A stretch of 64,000 bases of DNA from Candidatus Endonucleibacter bathymodioli (GTDB lineage Bacteria > Pseudomonadota > Gammaproteobacteria > Pseudomonadales > Endozoicomonadaceae): the NCBI GenBank assembly GCA_030674915.1, contig JASXSV010000002.1, positions 186,001 through 250,000 of the forward strand. The letters are read 5' to 3'. The position numbers and the translations under genes are program-made. Shown piece after piece: positions 1 through 9,424 of the stretch. Under the pieces are notes generated by a model, which was not told where the DNA came from, ran no database searches, and saw only the letters and a list, made by a program, of their open reading frames with translations. Position 1 is the stretch's first letter. Each line of letters begins with the position of its first letter.

Positions 1-197
1 CGTGCCTTGGTGACAGTAGAGCGGTTAACCATCTTCTCAAGTTAGGGGCAAACCCTTGGTTGAGATTTAAGAACAGTGCGGAGGGCACCGATTGCAATTC
101 ATATGAGTTAGCTGCGATGAGTAAGTTAAACTTTTTCACCAAGAAGGCATTGAAAAGTTTTATGGGAAAACACCCGATGGCATCTTTCAAAGCCTAG
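1..197 (+). CDS. C-terminal end of an ankyrin-like repeat protein (partial at window edge)
   Basis: An open frame (third base of the window onward) runs to TAG at 195-197, about 64 codons with no stop. The first residues (GDSRAVNHLLKLGANPW) match the second helix and turn of an ankyrin repeat, in which LLxxGANP is the hallmark. The rest is a short basic tail ending HPMASFKA. Most of the gene lies upstream of the window, so the number of repeats and the start are unknown. Ankyrin proteins mediate protein-protein contacts and are frequent in host-associated bacteria. Only about one repeat is visible, so the family call is moderate. Confidence 0.55.
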   Translation, partial: CLGDSRAVNHLLKLGANPWLRFKNSAEGTDCNSYELAAMSKLNFFTKKALKSFMGKHPMASFKA

Positions 198-442
198 GTT
201 TAACAAGATTATTTTATGATTTCTTTATTCTGCGCCTATATTCAAAATCATTATATGCCTCTTTCCTTTGAAGGTTTGAGGTTGCTCGCTCCTTCGCTCA
301 TATCAATCACAGGATTTCTCTAGTCTTATGGGGATTCGATAGCTTGTCGCCTACTCACACCATCAGCGGTAACAGGTAGATCCAAGTACGACAGAATAGA
401 CTCAGAAAAATTTATCAACGTCACGTGGTTAACGTAAAGTTT

Positions 443-1711
443 TTATTGGACTGCCTTGCTTTTCTCGATCAACCCTTTAATGGTTGTGCCTTGCACAAGA
501 ATAGAAAACATAACAACACCATAACTCATAACCATCAGTAGCTCGCGCAGATCAATATTTTGTTCAGCTACTAGTATGATGCCAGAAGGAACTGACATTG
601 CCATAGCTAAAGCCAAGCCGCCGCGCAGCCCGCCCCAGATCAAAATCTTCTCAGCAAAGGGGTTATAACTCCGGAATCTCCGAAAACACTGATAGGGCAG
701 GACGACGCTTAGGGTGCGAGCAATAAGCACTAAGGGAATGGCTAAAAACATAAACTGCCAGTCAGCATAGTGGAATTCTACGAGTAATAATATCAAACCA
801 ATCAGCAAAAAAAGTAGAGAGTTAAAATATTCTTCAATTAAAAACCAAAACCTCTTCAGACGTATGCGACCTTCAGTATCAAAATGGACGTGGGTAGTTA
901 AAGCTCCTAGGCTAATACCGCAGCAGACAATTGCTAGAGGTGCTGAAACACCAATCATCACAGCAATAACGTAACCACAGGTGGGGGCAATAAAAGTAAA
1001 TAGGACTTTTTGACTCTCGTCGTCACTTAAAGAAATCAGCCAGTGCAGAATTATAGAGAGCAAGAGACCAAACCCAACTCCGCCAACAACCTCGTGAGTA
1101 AATAGCCAGCTCACAGAAGCCAAAGTCAATGGCGTTTTAGAAAAGGCGAGCTGGGATATAGAAACAAACAGTACCAAGCCAATACCATCATTAAATAATG
1201 ACTCTCCCTCCACCTGGATAGCTATTTCCTGTGGTGCATGTAACTGGTTAATGATAGCCATTACTGAGATGGGGTCGGTAGGGGATATTAATGCACCAAA
1301 TAACAAGCAATAAATAAATGCAAGCTTAATTCCGAGTATTGGTGCAATCAGCCAGAGCAGGCCAGCAACAATGAAGGTGGATATAAGAGTGCTGATCAGA
1401 GCCAGAATAAAAACCTCCCATTTTTGTTGTTTCAACACCCCTAGACGAATATTAAGGGCGCCGGCAAAAAGAAGGAATCCGAGCAAGCCATCGACGAGCA
1501 AAGATCGAAAATCCAGTTCGTTTAACTCCTTAATAGCTTTGAAATACAGACTCGCACTAAAAAACTTACCAAATACAAGAATGCCAAGGCTTAGGCATAA
1601 CGCGCTAAGAGTAATGGCGATTGTAGTCTCCAAACGACTAATTTTTGATGATATCAATGCAGCAAGTAGAGCCAGCGCTGAAAGAATCGATAATAATACG
1701 TAAGTGCCCAT
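443..1711 (-). CDS. Na+/H+ antiporter, CPA1 (NhaP-like) family
   Basis: A 422-residue polytopic inner-membrane protein with about 12 hydrophobic segments, the usual size of the Na+/H+ exchanger domain family. It would exchange cytoplasmic Na+ (or K+) for external H+ and so set internal pH and salt. Family motifs are visible: SPTDP around residues 144-148 and EGESLFNDG around 168-176, which holds the conserved Asn-Asp pair of the ion-binding site in CPA1 members. There is no long cytoplasmic C-terminal regulatory domain. The start is supported by AGGAA five bases upstream of the ATG. The gene stands alone between decayed regions and nothing suggests an operon. Ion preference cannot be read from the sequence. 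Confidence 0.9.
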   Translation of the reverse strand: MGTYVLLSILSALALLAALISSKISRLETTIAITLSALCLSLGILVFGKFFSASLYFKAIKELNELDFRSLLVDGLLGFLLFAGALNIRLGVLKQQKWEVFILALISTLISTFIVAGLLWLIAPILGIKLAFIYCLLFGALISPTDPISVMAIINQLHAPQEIAIQVEGESLFNDGIGLVLFVSISQLAFSKTPLTLASVSWLFTHEVVGGVGFGLLLSIILHWLISLSDDESQKVLFTFIAPTCGYVIAVMIGVSAPLAIVCCGISLGALTTHVHFDTEGRIRLKRFWFLIEEYFNSLLFLLIGLILLLVEFHYADWQFMFLAIPLVLIARTLSVVLPYQCFRRFRSYNPFAEKILIWGGLRGGLALAMAMSVPSGIILVAEQNIDLRELLMVMSYGVVMFSILVQGTTIKGLIEKSKAVQ

Positions 1712-2049
1712 AAGAATTCCTAGTTTTATCTCCTAGATACATTAGCATAACTAATGACTTTAGCTACGCAAATTGGACTTTCCTCATTTTGTAAACCATT
1801 ATGCAGTTTACCAGCGCATTTAACACTAATTTATCGTATTTATGCACTGTTTCTAATGTTTCATGTTTCTAACTGCTTTTTGACGAACTTACTTTGCATG
1901 GCATTGTTTCAGCACACCATAGGGCACCAAAGTTTATGGTCTTTGCGAATGATTGAGGCAATAGCGGTCAGCCGATAACCTCACCATAAATTTTTTTATT
2001 CATGGAGAGGTCAATGAACAGAGTCTAGCAAGCACGTAGCCTCTTTTAT

Positions 2050-2215
2050 GAGATGGTGCGTGTCCAGTCGTGTTCGAAACCGTACACCGGTTGATGCTTC
2101 GGTAACTTTCTCCTCTCCCTTCTAGATAAGGTGGCAAAACGTGCAAAATAGCAGGCCTCTATGCCCGATACCATTGAAGGTGAGAGCAGTAAGCAGCCGA
2201 ACAACTTCAATGGGA
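2050..2215 (-). pseudogene. IS5-family transposase scar (copy 1 of a dispersed remnant)
   Basis: This block is clearly similar to 31470-31650: both have a GTGTTCGAAAC segment, then CTTCGG..AACTT, an AAGGTG.CAAAAC segment, a TCTATRCCCG..ACCATTGAAGGT core and a degenerate tail. In the 31-kb copy the minus strand reads as the N-terminal part of an IS5-type transposase. Here that frame is broken, so only a scar remains. No terminal repeats were found around it. Confidence 0.5.
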
Positions 2216-2249
2216 GTGGGATATATAAGCACTGAGCCAACTGCATATC

Positions 2250-3130
2250 GAATAAGCGATACCGTGCTCCAAACTAATAAGGCCTGAAACAAAGTCACCA
2301 GGGGATAATTGGTGTATCTGTGTTAGAGAGTATATTAAGGAGTAACGCATCAAATTCCAAACCATTCTATCAGCGTTTCCGTATCATCTAGACTACGAAG
2401 AATTTGGTAATTTACATCATAGGCAGATCCGACGAGTTTGTGCTGTGCTGTAAAAGATCTTTGCATGCTGATATTTTACCAAAATGTGATCGACTTTGTT
2501 GAATTATGAGGAGGCCTCTCTAAATATTGATTTTCCGTAAGAAAAATCATACGTTCTCGATTTCCATAAGAACCGACGCATTTGGAATTTATTTGATAGT
2601 TAGTTGCTCATAGGGTGTAGTTCTCACACAACGGGCCAGGTAACCACATGGTAGCTTTTATAAGTAGTGGGCTCTGACTAGGAGCTAGCTTCTCCCACAC
2701 AAATGAAAATATTATTCTCAGCGTAAGAGCTCCGAGGCAGAAGAGCGCGCTTAAGTTGTGAGATTTATAGGCACTGGGTACAACTTTTTGGAAGATGTAG
2801 GCATGAATACAATAAGAATCAGTTTAACGTCGCTGGCTCGTAAAAGATATTTGGCTACACTATGGGGGAGCTGGACGATCGTGGCGCTGGCGCGGGAGTG
2901 AAGGGGACCACGGCCAACTATTTACTAGGTGATATTGCCCTTGAGAGGTTTGTAAATTTTTATAATACTGTGACGTCGCATAAAAGGAATCAATAATATG
3001 ACTCATACTAATTATTAAAAGAGTACTGTAAATGGGACGAAATATCACAACTTATGCGGTCAGTCTAGGTTATTAGAACTCAGCAGTGCTACCACGTATT
3101 TGAGGCAGCCAATAATCAGTATAGGAGTAT
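2250..3130. other. Long stretch without a convincing gene
   Basis: Stops are frequent in all six frames. The best small frame is on the minus strand at about 2350-2470 (starting MQRSFTAQHK, ending EWFGI, 38 codons). It has no ribosome binding site and its start overlaps a GATCTTTGCATG string resembling an IS5-type end, so I do not call it. The region looks like decayed DNA. Confidence 0.5.
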
Positions 3131-3136
3131 ATACTA

Positions 3137-3511
3137 TTATATTGTTGTATTTGAAACTGGGGAGATACTATCTTCAGATAACATTTTTTGCCAAGCATTG
3201 AGGTCCTTAGATAATTCAATCAGTCGATTTCGGCGGAGACCACTTCGCCAGTTAGTGGTAACATGTCCAGAGTCATCACTAAAAATAAAATTAACCACGG
3301 CTTCAATGGATTGTTTCTCGAAGTCATGATGGTTTATATCAGTGTGGTAAGGTATGCTGAGATCATATAGAGTGGTTACTAAAAATCCATCATCAAGAAT
3401 AGTGACGTCATAACGAGCCTGAGATCTATCGTTGCTATGATGGTTTCGCAGCTGAAGAAAGGATATCTCAAAACTTTCCCGTTGCCAGCGAAAGAAATTA
3501 GGTGTTGTCAT
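3137..3511 (-). CDS. Small hypothetical protein
   Basis: An open frame of 148 codons, in which I place the start at the internal ATG at 3511 (MTTPNFFRW), giving 124 residues. That ATG has AGAGGG nine bases upstream, while the upstream ATG at 3583 has no Shine-Dalgarno. The product is soluble and mildly acidic to neutral, with no signal peptide or membrane segment. It has a central alternating pattern (YDVTILDDGFLVTTLYDLSIPY) suggesting beta strands and a helical C-terminus. I do not recognise the family. A good ribosome site and even amino-acid composition argue that it is real, although it sits among decayed sequence. Confidence 0.55.
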   Translation of the reverse strand: MTTPNFFRWQRESFEISFLQLRNHHSNDRSQARYDVTILDDGFLVTTLYDLSIPYHTDINHHDFEKQSIEAVVNFIFSDDSGHVTTNWRSGLRRNRLIELSKDLNAWQKMLSEDSISPVSNTTI

Positions 3512-4054
3512 AATAACTTGCCCTCTGTTTGCTATACTCGCCTCCTTTGAAGAAGTGAGGTTTTTGCCTACTCTCTCTATCATCAGTAGCGAGTACGAAT
3601 ATTAGCCATTATAATGAATTAATAATCTTCATGCACGGCGACTATAGATCCTAAAAACTATAACATAAGCTGGATCTAAGCAGTATGTATAGTCACCATT
3701 TCTTTTCAAAGATAGGCGTCGATCGGCGTTCGCAAGAGGTGTCAGCTCTCATTTCTATCGAGAATAAACGACAAAGGGTCTATTAAGTAGTGAATTATTG
3801 AGAGCAGTCAACGGTCTAGTGCAGTAATGGAGTAGTCTGTATAAAAGCATGCCACAGCTGTCTTGCACTACGCATTTAAAGATGCTGAAAGTATTGTGAA
3901 GCATCGGGATAATCGACGACTTTAGGCTGTCATTTCATCTCTCTAATTTGTAAGTTATTCCGAAAATTGCTAGTCATTTAACACCAAGTCATCGGCTTTA
4001 TTCACTTCTTCTAATGCTTATGACTAATTTTTTGATGCACCTCTTCCGTATAAC
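3512..4054. other. Intergenic, no gene seen
   Basis: AT-rich sequence with stops in all frames. It contains a GAGAGCAGTCAACGGTCT string at about 3799 that recurs nearly unchanged near 31677 (GAGAGCAGTCAACAGTCT), so part of it is probably an old repeat or IS flank. No promoter, RNA or hairpin could be supported. Confidence 0.4.
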
Positions 4055-4431
4055 GAGACCTTTGCACGATAACAACGCTGCATAAGCCCCACTATTAATT
4101 AAATCGTATTTTTTTGAGGATAAAGCCTTAAAAAATACGATTTCAGTTCGAATATGCGCCATTCGAGCCATTTCACCATTTATTTTCGATTTTCAGGCGC
4201 AACTTGCCTGCTGAATCGATAAACCTCGTTTAATATTGTGCCCCACGCACATTATTTCAAAACGTGTGGGGTTTAGGATTAAGCCAAGATAACGAACTTT
4301 TGCCATGCCATAGTGTAATTTCAAAACGCCAAATACTCGCTCCACAGTGCAGCGCACGCCAGAATGTAAACGGTTAAAACACTTATCATGTTCTGTTAAT
4401 GATTTATTTCGATAAGCACGTTTTATTATTC

Positions 4432-5513
4432 CGCGGATTTTAGTCATAAGTGCCCCTTAAAATTTATGCAGCTAACGCCATTTCACTATAAATCTCATCA
4501 GGTGTTTTAAAGTCTAACAGTTTTCTTGGTCTTTGGTTTAGTCGGTTTTGTATATCTAAAATTTCTTTGTCAGTGACATTATCCAAAGATTGGCTTTTGG
4601 GCAAATATTGTCTTATCAAACCATTATGATTTTCATTCAAACCTCGTTCCCACGAGGAGTAAGGGTGAGCAAAATAGGTATCTACGTTAAGCTTTTTCTT
4701 GATTTTTTCATGAAAGGCGAACTCCTTTCCGTTATCAAATGTGATCGTGAGTAAGTCTGATTGGTAAGGCTTGAGCATCGTTATAATTGCTTTCGTCACC
4801 ACGTCAGCGTGCTTTGAAGGAACACGTTTTACCAAATTTAATTTACTCACTCTTTCCGTTAATGTAACCAGTACACCCTTGTGTCTTTTGCCAATTACAG
4901 TGTCTGCTTCCCAATCGCCTAAACGTATTTTTTGATCCACAATTCCAGGTCGATCATCAATGCTAACACGGTTTCGGATCTGGCCTCGTGCATCGGGCTT
5001 TCTTGTTCTTTGCTTATACTTCTTGTGCCGAAGATGTTGATACAAGCAACCACCCCCAGCTTTGTCCTCTCGAATAAACTGGTAAATCGTAGAGGGACAT
5101 ACAGAAGGTTGATTATCTCGTTTAAGGCGTCCTTGTATTTGCTCAGGGCTCCACTGCTTACTTAGTCTGTCAGTAATTTTATCTTTCAGTTCAGCTACCA
5201 TCTTGGTCGCTTTTGGTTTCTGTTGATGACGTTCCTGCGCAAAATTATGTGCTTGCTTCGGGCGATAACCTCTAGCCCCTGTATTTCTAGCCAACTCTCT
5301 TTTAACGGTACTCAAATCACGCCTTAAGTCTTGGGCGATAATTTCATTTGAAACTCCTGCTTTTTTCTCTGACCAAATCTGGTATCTTTCTTCTTGAGTC
5401 AGGTGGGTATAACGCTTATTCATAAGTGGTCTCACATTGGTTTTTGGTAGAACCGTGAGTGTACCCTCTGGCTCAACTTTTTCAATATGGCGCACTTATG
5501 ACTGAAATCCGCG
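4432..5513 (-). mobile_element. IS30-family insertion sequence, copy A
   Basis: A 1082-bp element with 25-bp inverted repeats, CGCGGATTT[C/T]AGTCATAAGTG[C/G]CC, differing at two positions. It is flanked by the direct repeat TTC (4429-4431 and 5514-5516), the 3-bp duplication expected of IS30 insertion. The encoded transposase is identical to that of copy B at 15126-16207. Identity plus an intact target duplication shows recent transposition. It lies inside the IS5 transposase gene. Confidence 0.95.
4464..5423 (-). CDS. IS30-family transposase (copy A)
   Basis: A 319-residue DDE transposase, counted from the ATG at 5423 (MNKRYTHLTQEERYQIW), which matches the usual IS30 start. The frame is open a further 24 codons to a GTG inside the terminal repeat. 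The N-terminus carries a helix-turn-helix (EERYQIWSEKKAGVSNEIIAQ) and a second HTH-like segment (WSPEQIQGRL) for end binding. Catalytic motifs are GDWEADTVIGK (first Asp), TFDNGKEF (second Asp) and ERGLNENHNGLIRQYLPK (Glu). The frame is intact, so it is probably active. It catalyses excision and insertion of its own element. Confidence 0.95.
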   Translation of the reverse strand: MNKRYTHLTQEERYQIWSEKKAGVSNEIIAQDLRRDLSTVKRELARNTGARGYRPKQAHNFAQERHQQKPKATKMVAELKDKITDRLSKQWSPEQIQGRLKRDNQPSVCPSTIYQFIREDKAGGGCLYQHLRHKKYKQRTRKPDARGQIRNRVSIDDRPGIVDQKIRLGDWEADTVIGKRHKGVLVTLTERVSKLNLVKRVPSKHADVVTKAIITMLKPYQSDLLTITFDNGKEFAFHEKIKKKLNVDTYFAHPYSSWERGLNENHNGLIRQYLPKSQSLDNVTDKEILDIQNRLNQRPRKLLDFKTPDEIYSEMALAA

Positions 5514-6856
5514 TTCTGTTATCAATATTTCGATCATCCAGCCATTCACTGTACTTCTTGCTGGAATAGGCACTATCGCATAAACAGACGACGCTTCACC
5601 ACCTAATAGTTAATTGAAACAATCTGAATCGTGAACATTTCTTGCTGTGTAACCGATCGATTTTATCATCCCATCCTCATCGACATTTATGTGCGCTTTA
5701 TAGCCGTAGGTACTTTTACTCTTCCCGTCAGAACCTGCTTTCACGTTCCACTTCGCGTCAGGATCCTGTGTTGAGTGCTTGTCTTTATCCTTATTTGTAC
5801 GACACTGTTTAGCCTCAATTACGCTAGCATCAACAATACTGATACCTCCAGATTTAATATAAAGACCTTGATCTATAAGCTGGGAATTGATTTCTTGAAG
5901 CAACTTATCCATAAGCAACAATATATCGAGCTTCTGTCTAAATCGCCAAAAAGTACTGTGGTCCGGCACTGGCTCTGGCTCTGAAATATCTAGCGCAATA
6001 AACCGACGAAATAAAAAATCGCGAGCAAGTTGCTTCTCTAGGGCCGAATCGCTTAATTTATACCAACTTTGTATCAGCAGTGCCTTAAACATCATCAGTG
6101 GTGGCCATGTCTTCTCGTCTCGAGAGCTTGAATGTATATCTTTCAGATGATGCTCTAAGCGATCCCAATCAATGAGTTTATGGGCAAAGTTGGGTTCTTT
6201 CACTGCATCGTGATCAATCAGCATTGAATCTGCTAGACTGCGTTGTTTCAGATTTTTCCAAGCCATAATTTCACCGAAAGGCATTGATTGTGCAAGGCTT
6301 ATTATACCTGATTTTCAGTTGTTTAGCGCGACTCGTGCAAAGATCTCATAGTATTACCTAAAACTTTGGATTGAGCCATAAGCCATGAGCTAAGTTATTA
6401 CAAGTAATGAGTTCGTGCAAAAATGGCGAAAGACACGGGAAGAGCGATTCCTGGCAAAAATGAGGAAACTATGTAACCGCATGATTAATATTTTTATTTG
6501 AGCTATATGCTGGTGTAAATATAACAAATATCTTGTCAAATATTGAATTGGCGTTGGGCTTGATATATCTTGCTAGAATTCTGTTTATTGTTTATGAATT
6601 TAACAGAACGTTGCGTGGCATTCAGAAAGCCGATAAAATTAGTTGGTGTCTTTCTTAAAAGTACATTGGCAAGAATTTAAATTTCAAGTAATGAATAAGC
6701 AAGTATGACAGATAATAAACTTGTATCAACTCTGTGGCCAGTTAATGTTTTAGTAGGCGTATTGAGAATAAAAATATAAAACATTGGGAGGGTCTACATT
6801 ATTAGATCGTAAAAGTATGCAGTTACAAAAGTCGAAATTTATTGATAAAATATATG

Positions 6857-6886
6857 TCGGATCGGATCGGATCGGATCGGATCGGA
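6857..6886. repeat. Pentanucleotide tandem repeat (TCGGA)6
   Basis: Six perfect units of TCGGA in a row, inside an otherwise featureless 6348-7162 interval. A short frame crosses it, but that frame begins with TTG, has no ribosome site and looks non-coding. A 5-bp unit is prone to slippage. No gene starts near enough for an obvious phase-variation role. Confidence 0.8.
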
Positions 6887-7162
6887 TAGTGATGAAATTT
6901 TGGAAGTGGCAAGGGGTTTTGGTGTCATTTCTGTTAAGCGTGATGTTAAGGCGTGTGATGAAAGTTAAGCCTCAGCAAACCTTATGATAAAAGATTTTGT
7001 AAATATGGTTTATACTGATATCGCCATACGGGCACATGTTATTGCTCTCACCGTCAATAGTAACGGGTATATCATTCTCTAATATGTATAAGTGTTTCTA
7101 CAGATTAGAGGACAAAAGGTACATGAATGGCTAAACAGTAATTGATTAGCTTCCTCCAACTG

Positions 7163-7195
7163 CAATGTTTACCTGATTATCACAGGTAAACATTG
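7163..7195. terminator. Perfect 13-bp hairpin downstream of the amidase gene
   Basis: CAATGTTTACCTG, a 7-nt loop (ATTATCA), then the exact complement CAGGTAAACATTG. It starts 12 nt beyond the amidase stop codon, where a transcription end or 3' stabiliser belongs. No T-run follows the stem on the minus strand, so a classical intrinsic terminator is not shown. A protein operator is the alternative. Confidence 0.55.
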
Positions 7196-7207
7196 AGCAA
7201 TTTAGAA

Positions 7208-9424
7208 CTACTTAAAAGAGCTGTTGCCCCCAGTGGTGGTGGGTTTAAATAGGGCAGGACGTGACTGTAAAGCCGGAGCATTTTTGAGATCAGCTGCCAT
7301 TTCCTCTTCATGGATATTTCCCAGAAGCATCAACAAATACTCGCTGTTATTTGCCCCCATCAGCTGAAGACCTATAGGGAGGTTATCGTCATCAAAGCCA
7401 CACTGAACGGTTATGCGAGGACCACCTGTTAGATTGGCTAGAGCCGTATGAAATGCAAGCAGATAAGCCTTAGATAAATTGAGTTCACCTGTCTCTTCTA
7501 ACTGTGGTAGCCAGTTATGTGCTTTTTTTGGCGCGCTTGTTAATGTAGTAGGCATTGCTATAATGTCTACTTTTGAAAACAAGTTGTTGTTAAAATGATT
7601 TTGTAATATCCTCTGGTTTTCTTTAGCTTTACCGACTTGATTATCGCTCAGTGCTGTCCCCATAGTTAATGCCATCATTGTTTCTACTGGCACGCCTTTG
7701 TCGATAAAGATTCCTTTCCCATTAGCTTCTCCTTTTCCAAACAAAATAATATGAGTAGCCCATAACTGTTTTCTAAAGCCTTCAGGCATAAACTGCATCT
7801 TCACCAAAGGATTCTGGTTATTGCTACGATACTCTTGGAGCCTTGTGGACAGTCTATCAACACATTGGAGTGTCTTTTCAGCCACTTGTACATCAGCGTG
7901 TTCAAACCAGCTTGGATCAATACCGATTTTAACGTCTTTTAACGCTGCAGATACAGCGGCTGTAGGAAACTTGCCGCTAGATGCTTGATAGCCAATAGCG
8001 AGATCCTTCGTGCTTTTTCCAATTAAGCCAATAGATACCAAGCCAGGAGCAGCATCATCATAATTTTTAGATGACAGTTTGTTCACTGTAGGCTTAAGGC
8101 CAGGCAGTCCGTTGACGGAAGCAGGGATAGATACAGAGCCGCCACCATCAGTACCAATTACTAGTGGTGATAAGTTAAGAGCAACCATCAAGGCGCTGCC
8201 ACTGGATGATCCTCCTGGAACATGGTCAGGGCTGAAAATATTTGATTGTTTCGGATAGTGTGGGTTTTCACCGGTTGCTCCAAGGCCGAAGATGTGCTGA
8301 TTAGATTTTCCCAGAATAACTACACCAGTATTTCTCAACATACGCACTACTTCTGACTCCTGGTCATTTGCCACTTCAGAAAAGTGATGATCCGTGATTT
8401 TTTCAGGGTCAAGACCGTAGGATGTTATATAGCCTTCAACAGATACTTCAGACTTAACGGCCATAGGGATGCCGTCCAGTAATTTGACAATGCCAGCGGC
8501 TTTACAGGCCTCAACTAGACCACTTTGCTTGGTCTCCTTAGCTGGTATTAAAGGTTCATATTCACGAGTACTACCTGCAGATAACTTACTGAAATCAGGG
8601 TGTGCACGACACTGCGCCCAGCGTTTGTCAGATTCAGCAGCACTTTTAAGCGCTAGATCTTTTCGCTTTTCAATAAGCACATCTTGCATATGATCTGCCA
8701 GCGTTGAGTCGTACCAATCATAAATCTGCTCAACGAGATGAGTGGGCGTTAATTCACCTTTTGCAAACAGTTCATGAATATACTCAACACCACTCATATT
8801 CTTAGAAAATAGACTCATATATGCTTCAAAATTTGATTTTTTTAAAATTTCAGTTTCAAAAGCAGGGCGTGCTTCCATGGCAGGGATCTTACGATTTAGC
8901 GCTTTAAGCTCTTGCTCTACAAATAGTTTTGGATCATCAACTTCAATACCACTATCTGGCAATGTGCTTCTGACAAAATCAACCCTAACTTCAACTGGGT
9001 CTGATGTATATCTCGCTGCACTCGGAGACTCTGCCGAGTAATTATTGCTCGTGTGAGCATTTTCTGGATTATTACTTGAAGTCTGGTTACCTACTTTGTG
9101 GTTGTTTTCCAAATAGCTATTATCTGCATGGTTAGGTGTAAAAACATGAGATGCCAGATAATTAGCACTATTACGGATATAATCATATACATGATGAGCT
9201 AAAACTTTGTTCCATATCATTTTCTGCACCATGTACAAAGGATATCCAGAAAGATTTATTGATCCTTTTAGCCAGTCAGGAGAAAAGTTTTTTGTGGTAT
9301 GTTTTTCTATATTTAAATCTTGTTCTACTAAATCAACTAGCACCGGGTTTTTTAATTCGATACCATTAGTTGTGGAAGTAAATAGAAACAAACTTATATA
9401 AATATATTTGCTTATTTTATTCAT
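7208..9424 (-). CDS. Exported amidase-signature family hydrolase with long N-terminal extension
   Basis: A 738-residue protein. Residues 1-21 form a signal peptide (basic MNKISK, then a hydrophobic core), so it is probably periplasmic or secreted. An Asn/Ser-rich linker lies at about 95-140, and the amidase-signature domain occupies about 215-720. The Ser-cisSer-Lys triad is visible: Lys324 in IPMAVKSEV, the cis-Ser in PGGSSSGSA (403-411), and nucleophile Ser430 in GTDGGGSVSIPAS. The family hydrolyses amide bonds, but the substrate cannot be told. Typical members have 450-550 residues, so the ~200-residue front region is unusual. AAGGAG precedes the ATG. It is a single gene followed by a strong hairpin. 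GatA is unlikely, because it is cytoplasmic and shorter. Confidence 0.85.
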   Translation of the reverse strand: MNKISKYIYISLFLFTSTTNGIELKNPVLVDLVEQDLNIEKHTTKNFSPDWLKGSINLSGYPLYMVQKMIWNKVLAHHVYDYIRNSANYLASHVFTPNHADNSYLENNHKVGNQTSSNNPENAHTSNNYSAESPSAARYTSDPVEVRVDFVRSTLPDSGIEVDDPKLFVEQELKALNRKIPAMEARPAFETEILKKSNFEAYMSLFSKNMSGVEYIHELFAKGELTPTHLVEQIYDWYDSTLADHMQDVLIEKRKDLALKSAAESDKRWAQCRAHPDFSKLSAGSTREYEPLIPAKETKQSGLVEACKAAGIVKLLDGIPMAVKSEVSVEGYITSYGLDPEKITDHHFSEVANDQESEVVRMLRNTGVVILGKSNQHIFGLGATGENPHYPKQSNIFSPDHVPGGSSSGSALMVALNLSPLVIGTDGGGSVSIPASVNGLPGLKPTVNKLSSKNYDDAAPGLVSIGLIGKSTKDLAIGYQASSGKFPTAAVSAALKDVKIGIDPSWFEHADVQVAEKTLQCVDRLSTRLQEYRSNNQNPLVKMQFMPEGFRKQLWATHIILFGKGEANGKGIFIDKGVPVETMMALTMGTALSDNQVGKAKENQRILQNHFNNNLFSKVDIIAMPTTLTSAPKKAHNWLPQLEETGELNLSKAYLLAFHTALANLTGGPRITVQCGFDDDNLPIGLQLMGANNSEYLLMLLGNIHEEEMAADLKNAPALQSRPALFKPTTTGGNSSFK

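Larger units (their letters stand above)
4193..6284 (-). pseudogene. IS5-family transposase, split and frameshifted
   Basis: The N-terminal part (6284 down to about 5610, 224 codons) has the DUF772-like helical domain, then VDASVIEAKQ holding the first catalytic Asp and the YGYKAHINVDEDG strand, as in IS5 DDE transposases. After HDSDCFN an in-frame TAA (5607-5609) interrupts. The frame continues as LLGGEASSVYA, and then one base is missing before the expected DSAY motif. IS30 follows. The C-terminal part resumes at 4431 and ends at 4193. It carries RVFGVLKLHYGMAKVRYLG, which includes the region of the last catalytic Glu. The ATG at 4447 lies in the IS30 end and is an artefact. Confidence 0.85.
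4055..6347 (-). mobile_element. IS5-family insertion sequence, interrupted by IS30
   Basis: The ends are 15-bp near-perfect inverted repeats: GAGACCTTTGCACGA at 4055-4069 and its complement with one mismatch at 6333-6347. Without the 1082-bp IS30 insertion and its 3-bp duplication, the element is about 1.2 kb, normal for IS5 relatives. The flanks (TAAC and ATAG) do not form a direct repeat, so the target duplication has been lost or never existed. Its transposase is broken by a stop, a deletion and the IS30 insertion, so the element cannot move by itself. A similar 15-bp end occurs alone at 63328. Confidence 0.85.

Noticed and set aside
1754..1978. 74-codon plus-strand frame
   Set aside because: No ribosome site and no recognisable domain; likely chance in decayed DNA.
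4193..4447. Independent 84-residue gene
   Set aside because: Its ATG lies within the IS30 end; the rest is the C-terminus of the split IS5 transposase.
6784..6987. 67-codon frame across the TCGGA repeat
   Set aside because: TTG start, no ribosome site, and composition driven by the repeat.
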